From SXRF01 sp964624555 (GTDB taxonomy: Bacteria > Pseudomonadota > Alphaproteobacteria > Rickettsiales > SXRF01): a DNA stretch of 17,295 nt. The DNA lies in assembly GCA_964624555.1 (NCBI GenBank), contig CAZUXB010000043.1, positions 1 to 17,295 of the forward strand. The letters run 5' to 3'. A program made the position numbers and the translations under genes. Shown here piece by piece: positions 13,761 to 17,295 of this stretch. How positions within the stretch are numbered: the first letter of the stretch is position 1; every line of letters starts with the position of its first letter. Below the pieces are notes generated by a model that was not told the DNA's origin, ran no database searches, and was given only the letters and a program-made list of their open reading frames with translations.

Positions 13761-14027
13761 CTATTTAGCTTCTTCAGCGGCAGGAGCTTCAGCAGCAGGA
13801 GCAGCTTCAGCAGCAGGAGCTTCAGCAGCTTTTTCAGCAGCTTTTTTAGCGTGCTTTTTGCCATGGTGTTTACCAGCGTGCTTTTTAGCATGCTTTTCGG
13901 CTTTAGTATCAGCGGCAGGAGCAGCAGCTTCAGCAGCAGGAGCGGCGGCTTTATGTTCGTTAGCCTGAGCGATAGAAACTGGGGCAACAAGAGCGAGTAC
14001 CAGAGCGAGAGCAGTGAGTTTATTCAT
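13761..14027 (-). CDS. Small secreted Ala/Lys/His-rich protein (Asr-like composition)
   Basis: This is an 88-residue protein. Residues 1-22 are a Sec signal peptide with likely cleavage after AQA. The mature part is low complexity: an Ala/Pro/Glu stretch, a basic core KHAKKHAGKHHGKKHAKK (45-62), and an Ala/Glu/Pro tail. The order of signal peptide, acidic Ala-rich flank and Lys/His core recalls the acid-shock protein Asr of enterobacteria, though this is similarity of composition, not proven homology. The ribosome site AAGGA lies 10 nt before the ATG. It is a single-gene unit with a terminator 20 bases downstream. A periplasmic buffering or metal-binding role is possible from the histidines. 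The reading frame is trusted because of the signal peptide and ribosome site. Confidence 0.75.
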   Translation of the reverse strand: MNKLTALALVLALVAPVSIAQANEHKAAAPAAEAAAPAADTKAEKHAKKHAGKHHGKKHAKKAAEKAAEAPAAEAAPAAEAPAAEEAK

Positions 14028-14142
14028 AACTATATGTCCTTATTATTTGTGAGAAAAATAGATATCTCAAAATGAAAATATCCACGTGCGGATTTTTACT
14101 ACAATGTTAGTTACATGTATATATCTATATCATTACAAAAAT

Positions 14143-14334
14143 TTAATGTTGGATTGTCCCTAAGTCGCTGTCAGCGCCGTCTTCAGGCAATTCCTCACTT
14201 TCCGAAGAAGGTAGCGCATAATCTCCGCGGAACCAGCGGGCTAGGTCAACATCGGCACAGCGTCTGGAGCAGAAAGGCTCAATTTCTTTGATGGTGCTTT
14301 TGCCACATATAGGGCATTTACCAGAGTTATTCAT
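14143..14334 (-). CDS. yacG: DNA gyrase inhibitor YacG, zinc-binding
   Basis: This 63-residue protein has the family's zinc site: CPIC at 7-10 and FCSRRCADVDLARWF at 21-35, with Cys7, Cys10, Cys22 and Cys26. In E. coli YacG binds GyrB and limits gyrase. The acidic tail (ESEELPEDGADSD) is normal. The ATG overlaps the rpe stop by 4 nt (ATGA), so the two are co-translated. After it there is a 115-base gap, with only a small ATCC/GGAT hairpin near 14080-14096 that may end transcription. Confidence 0.93.
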   Translation of the reverse strand: MNNSGKCPICGKSTIKEIEPFCSRRCADVDLARWFRGDYALPSSESEELPEDGADSDLGTIQH

Positions 14335-14987
14335 GGACGGAGGGCGGCAATATTTTTGGCGTAGTCGGATTCTTTGCCGGTAAATACCGCCGATCCGGCC
14401 ACCAGAACATTGGCACCGGCCTTGATAACTTCCTTGGCAGTTTGCGGATTGATGCCACCATCAACTTCGAGGTCAATGTTGCGGCCGCTTTTATCTATCA
14501 TTGCGCGCAGGGTTTTAATTTTTTCGAGTTGCGCTGGGATGAATGACTGGCCACCAAAACCTGGGTTTACGCTCATCACTAATATCAGGTCAACATCACC
14601 AATTACATGTTCAAGCATGGAAGCAGGGGAGCTTGGCACCAGCGATACACCGCATTTTTTGCCGAAAGATTTTATAAGCTGCAAACTGCGGTGCAAATGT
14701 TTGGTCGCTTCGGCGTGGATCGTTATTATATCGGCTCCGGAGTTGGCATAAGCTTCGATGAACTGGTCAACCGGTTCGATCATCAGATGTACATCAAAGG
14801 TAAGCTTACTGTAGGATCTGATGGATTTTATTACTACTGGGCCAATGGTCAGGTTGGGGACAAAATGACCATCCATCACATCAACATGGATATAATCAGC
14901 GCCGGCTTTATCAATTGCCGCAACTTCATCGCCAAGGCGGGCGAAATCGGCGGAGAGTATGGATGGCGCTATTTTAATTTTGTTCAT
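14331..14987 (-). CDS. rpe: Ribulose-phosphate 3-epimerase
   Basis: This 218-residue TIM-barrel enzyme interconverts ribulose-5-phosphate and xylulose-5-phosphate. The start is ATG 14987 (MNKIKIAPSILSADF), with AGAGG 10 nt before it. The frame is open to 15074, but the extra 29 codons read through a repeat element (IPAFAGMT) and are not part of the protein. Metal and catalytic residues are His34 and Asp36 in HVDVMDG, His67 in DVHLM, and Asp176 in LEVDGGI. SVNPGFGGQ holds the phosphate loop. It follows rsmB after 95 bases and overlaps yacG by 4 nt. Confidence 0.97.
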   Translation of the reverse strand: MNKIKIAPSILSADFARLGDEVAAIDKAGADYIHVDVMDGHFVPNLTIGPVVIKSIRSYSKLTFDVHLMIEPVDQFIEAYANSGADIITIHAEATKHLHRSLQLIKSFGKKCGVSLVPSSPASMLEHVIGDVDLILVMSVNPGFGGQSFIPAQLEKIKTLRAMIDKSGRNIDLEVDGGINPQTAKEVIKAGANVLVAGSAVFTGKESDYAKNIAALRP

Positions 14988-15009
14988 GTTTTTTATCCTC
15001 TGTGATGCT

Positions 15010-15072
15010 GTCATTCCCGCGAAGGCGGGAATCTTAGACTTAGCCAAAGACCTCCGCCTGCGCGGAGGTGAC
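15010..15072. repeat. REP-like 63-bp element made of two facing hairpins
   Basis: The left arm (15010-15034) reads GTCATTCCCGC...GCGGGAATCT and is itself a hairpin. The right arm (15048-15072), in reverse complement, reads GTCACCTCCGC...GCGGAGGTCT, another hairpin. The arms face each other across 13 bases. It lies between rsmB and rpe. Translated, the left arm gives IPAFAGMT, a common peptide from this class of repeat. It shares GTCAT ends with the GIY-YIG elements. Confidence 0.85.
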
Positions 15073-15082
15073 AAGTAAGTTA

Positions 15083-16405
15083 TTATCCTTTCTTATGCAG
15101 AATTGCGCTGTAGAAACCATCCATTCCGTCAAGTTCAGCAAGGTGGAAAGGGAAGGTGCGCACTTCGCCGCGTGCTGTTATACATTCTGTTAATCCACCT
15201 AAGGAGGCCGGGGCAACTGGCACCAGCGAAATATCTTTACGTTCAGCGAGGATATTGGTTATCTGCTGTTCGCCTTCCTCTGGTTGCAGTGAGCACACAG
15301 CATACACCAGCGTTCCCCCCGGTTTCAGTATATTGAGCGCATGCTGGAGCAGTTTATGCTGCGTTTCGGCGAGGCGGGCGATATCTTCTGGCCTGCGGTG
15401 CCATGCCACGTCAGGGTGGCGGCGCAGGGTGCCGGTTGCCGAGCAAGGGGCATCCAGCAATATGGCATCTGGTGCGAAGGTAGGCAGCCAGTTGGAGGCA
15501 TCGGTAGTTATGTATTCGGCCTGTAGCTTCAGGCGGTGGACATTGGTTTTAAGCATGGTTATGCGTTCTTTGGAGCGGTCAACAGCCGATACTTTTGCAC
15601 CTGCTGAAGCGAGCTGTGCGGTTTTGCCACCGGGGGCAGCGCAGAGGTCGATTACACGTTTGTCTTTCACATCACCAAGCAGGCGGGCGGGGATAGTGGC
15701 GGCCATGTCCTGCACCCACCAGTTTCCTTCGGCGAAACCTTTCATGTGAGTTATGTTTTTTGCCGAACGCAACCGCACTGATCCAATGGGAAGTACAACA
15801 CCGCCAAGCTGTTGCGCCCAGTAATCGGGATCGGATTTTACGGTAACGTCGAGTGGTGGTTCGACCAGGTGCATATCGGCAATCTTGCGGGTTATGGCTG
15901 CGCCGTAAGATTTTTCCCAGCTATCCCATAACCATTTTGGGGTATTTAATTTTGCTGCATCCTGCTGGTCTATAATTTCCCTGCCTTCCTTTGCAACCCG
16001 CTTCAGTACGGCATTGACCAGCCCGCTGAATTTTTCCAGCTTTATCTGCTTGGTCATTTCTACTGAAGAATGTACCGCTGCATGGGGTGGGGTATCCAGC
16101 CACATAAGCTGGACAATGCCAAGGCGCAGGATATGCATAATCCGCGAGGTTTTACTATTTAGCGGGTGTTCAAGGAATTTGCCAATCAGTTCATCAATCT
16201 GGCCAATACGGCGTAACACGATCTTTACCAATAGCTGTGCGAAAGCCCGGTCCGATGGGTTCAGCATGGCAAAGTGGCGGTCACTTGTCCAGGCGCTATC
16301 AAGAGTCTTGCCTTTGTCCAGCGTATGTACAAGCGCTACAAGCGCGCTCAGGCGGGCATTTGAAGGAAGTGAACTCTCGGTAATATTAGTTTGTTTAATT
16401 ATCAT
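15083..16405 (-). CDS. rsmB: 16S rRNA (cytosine-C5) methyltransferase RsmB
   Basis: This 440-residue enzyme methylates C967 of 16S rRNA. The N-terminal 145 or so residues form the NusB-like RNA-binding domain. The SAM-dependent Rossmann domain follows: VIDLCAAPGGKTAQLA (251-266), AVDRSKER, and the two cysteines of m5C enzymes, Cys321 in DAPCSATG and Cys371 in AVCSLQPEEGE. HPDVAWHR is also typical. The start has no clear Shine-Dalgarno. It is divergent from the DUF1674 gene across 70 bases, a neighbourhood familiar in alphaproteobacteria. Confidence 0.97.
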   Translation of the reverse strand: MIIKQTNITESSLPSNARLSALVALVHTLDKGKTLDSAWTSDRHFAMLNPSDRAFAQLLVKIVLRRIGQIDELIGKFLEHPLNSKTSRIMHILRLGIVQLMWLDTPPHAAVHSSVEMTKQIKLEKFSGLVNAVLKRVAKEGREIIDQQDAAKLNTPKWLWDSWEKSYGAAITRKIADMHLVEPPLDVTVKSDPDYWAQQLGGVVLPIGSVRLRSAKNITHMKGFAEGNWWVQDMAATIPARLLGDVKDKRVIDLCAAPGGKTAQLASAGAKVSAVDRSKERITMLKTNVHRLKLQAEYITTDASNWLPTFAPDAILLDAPCSATGTLRRHPDVAWHRRPEDIARLAETQHKLLQHALNILKPGGTLVYAVCSLQPEEGEQQITNILAERKDISLVPVAPASLGGLTECITARGEVRTFPFHLAELDGMDGFYSAILHKKG

Positions 16406-16475
16406 TATTGTAATAGTTTCTGTTTATATCCAACACTTATGGCATAACTGCGGCAAATAATGAAGTGGCATATTT

Positions 16476-16637
16476 ATGAAAAATGCGAATAAAGACAATA
16501 AAAATAAGAAAAAACCGGAAAATAACCCGGAAAAAAAGCCAGAAACAACCAAAATTGAAGAAATCGGGGGGCGCGGTGGCCTCGACCCGACACGCTTTGA
16601 TGATTGGGAAATAGCTGGCCGCTGCGTCGATTTTTAA
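16476..16637 (+). CDS. DUF1674 protein, SDHAF4-type succinate dehydrogenase assembly factor
   Basis: This 53-codon plus-strand gene starts at ATG 16476 and ends TAA 16637. The N-terminal half is Lys/Asn/Glu-rich and disordered. The C-terminal half carries the family signature: EEIGGRGGLDPTRFDDWEIA (28-47) followed by GRCVDF at the very end. DUF1674 proteins are the bacterial relatives of mitochondrial SDHAF4, which aids flavinylated SdhA during complex II assembly. The location beside rsmB fits alphaproteobacteria. The ribosome site is weak (GAAGTGG, about 9 nt upstream). The antisense reading frame over it is Phe/Ile-rich and not credible. Confidence 0.92.
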   Translation: MKNANKDNKNKKKPENNPEKKPETTKIEEIGGRGGLDPTRFDDWEIAGRCVDF

Positions 16638-16704
16638 TGGAAATTCCGGATTTCCGGGTGTTGGTGGCGGGGATATCTCTAACTTCTTGCGCAAGACCAA
16701 AAAG

Positions 16705-16748
16705 AGATTCCTGCCAATTCTTTTAAATATAAGGTGGGCAGGAATGAC
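16705..16748. terminator. Repeat-derived hairpin between convergent DUF1674 and miaA genes
   Basis: AGATTCCTGCC (16705-16715) pairs with GGCAGGAAT (16737-16745), giving a 9-bp perfect stem with a 21-base AT-rich loop, then GAC. In reverse complement the outer sequence reads GTCATTCCTGCC...GGCAGGAATCT, the same class as the rsmB-rpe element. It lies 9 bases beyond the miaA stop and 67 beyond the DUF1674 stop, so it may stop or stabilise both transcripts. There is no T-run, so intrinsic termination is uncertain. Confidence 0.45.
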
Positions 16749-16757
16749 AATAGTCCG

Positions 16758-17295
16758 TTATATCTGGTGGCGGAACCAGGTCATCTGGCGTTTGGCGTAG
16801 TGGCGGGTAGCGGTCTGGCATTTTTCTATCGCTTCGGGTAAGGAGCTTTCGCCGCGCAGGTAAGCAGCCAGTTCACGCACGCCGATTGTCTTCATGATGG
16901 GCAGATTTTCCGGCAGGTTCTGCGTCATGAGTTGCTTTACTTCCTCGATGGCTCCGTCTTCTATCATTTTTGTAAAACGCATATCACAGCGCCTGTATAA
17001 TTCCTCGCGTGGGATTTCGATTTTGGTTATTTCGATTTCTTCTGCTGGGTAGGTTGGTGTTACTTCCTGTTCCTGCCAATAGGATAATGTTTTGGCAGTG
17101 CCCAGCCATACGGCATAGGCGCGGATCAGCCGTTGCTTGTCATATACTTTCAAGCGTTCAAAAAATTTGGGGTCGATAGCGCGCAGCCGTTCGCTGAAAG
17201 CTTCCTTGCCCATCGCCTCGTAATCACTGGTTGCCTGCGTGCGCACGCTGGCGTCAATATCGGGAATTTTAGCAATGCCGTTTACCAAAGCATTT
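16758..17295 (-). CDS. miaA: tRNA dimethylallyltransferase MiaA, C-terminal part (runs off window)
   Basis: The last 178 or so codons of miaA are present. The frame stays open to the window edge (reading N-A-L-V-N-G), so the first visible start-like codon, TTG at 17288, is internal. The enzyme adds a dimethylallyl group to A37 of tRNAs reading UNN codons. Visible features: DKQRLIRAYAVWLGTAKTLS, with the conserved D..R..RA.E-type helix; GAIEEVKQL; TIGVRELAAYLRGE (the family's GY.E...YL.G); and ATRHYAKRQMTWFR at the C terminus. The P-loop domain lies outside the window. One small oddity: the usual Gly-Tyr of the GY.E motif reads Gly-Val. Confidence 0.95.
   Translation of the reverse strand, partial: NALVNGIAKIPDIDASVRTQATSDYEAMGKEAFSERLRAIDPKFFERLKVYDKQRLIRAYAVWLGTAKTLSYWQEQEVTPTYPAEEIEITKIEIPREELYRRCDMRFTKMIEDGAIEEVKQLMTQNLPENLPIMKTIGVRELAAYLRGESSLPEAIEKCQTATRHYAKRQMTWFRHQI

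Noticed and set aside
13761..13870. GCAGGAGC/GCTTCAGCAG short repeats as a regulatory array
   Set aside because: They are codon repeats of the Ala/Glu/Pro tail of the secreted protein, not a separate element.
13761..14027. Histone H1-like nucleoid protein
   Set aside because: The Lys/Ala content would fit, but the clear signal peptide argues for export.
14988..15074. N-terminal extension of Rpe
   Set aside because: It is translation of a REP-like repeat. The family starts at MNKIKIAPSILSADF, which has a ribosome site.
16437..16700. 87-codon minus-strand reading frame
   Set aside because: It is the antisense of the DUF1674 gene. Its Phe/Ile-rich run is simply the complement of Lys/Asn codons.

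Overview
The window is a gene-dense stretch of a bacterial chromosome, most likely from a deep-branching or rickettsia-like alphaproteobacterium. That placement is an inference. It rests on gene neighbourhoods: rsmB beside a DUF1674 (SDHAF4-type) gene, hisZ near purA, rpmF-plsX-fabH, and rpe-yacG. It also rests on interspersed GTCAT...ATGAC palindromic repeats. The organism is not a minimal parasite, because it keeps tryptophan, histidine and purine synthesis genes. Almost every gene lies on the minus strand. Only the tRNA and the small DUF1674 gene are on plus.

Right to left, in the direction of most transcription: the C-terminal half of miaA runs in from the edge. A plus-strand DUF1674 gene of 53 codons diverges from rsmB. 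Then come rsmB, a 63-bp REP-like element, rpe and yacG (4-nt overlap). A small secreted Ala/Lys/His-rich protein with a good terminator follows, then rpmF-plsX-fabH (ribosome and lipid synthesis). An AT-rich repeat patch precedes hisZ. The higB-higA toxin-antitoxin pair sits between hisZ and purA.

The next block is unusually compact. It holds brnT, a CopG-type antitoxin, an EamA transporter, a membrane-anchored alpha/beta hydrolase, trpG, trpD and trpC. Most junctions overlap by 1 to 20 nt. A near-consensus sigma-70-type promoter overlaps the purA stop codon, and its predicted start site falls on the first base of the brnT ATG. trpE is not in the window.

Two copies of a small GIY-YIG repeat element are threaded into the trp end of this block. 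One is full-length, between trpC and an M15 dipeptidase-like gene. The other is internally deleted, between trpD and trpC. Both copies' reading frames run into the ATG of the next gene, and the deleted copy supplies the stop codon of trpD. The left end holds the M15-like peptidase (a zinc ligand appears to be Asp instead of His), an M48-like HEXXH protein, a secreted four-cysteine protein, and a tRNA-His cut by the window edge.

The most interesting material is the GIY-YIG element pair with its operon-preserving junctions, the predicted leaderless toxin promoter heading a chain that leads into trp genes, and the two unusual metallopeptidase-like genes. No gene-free stretch exceeds 300 bases.
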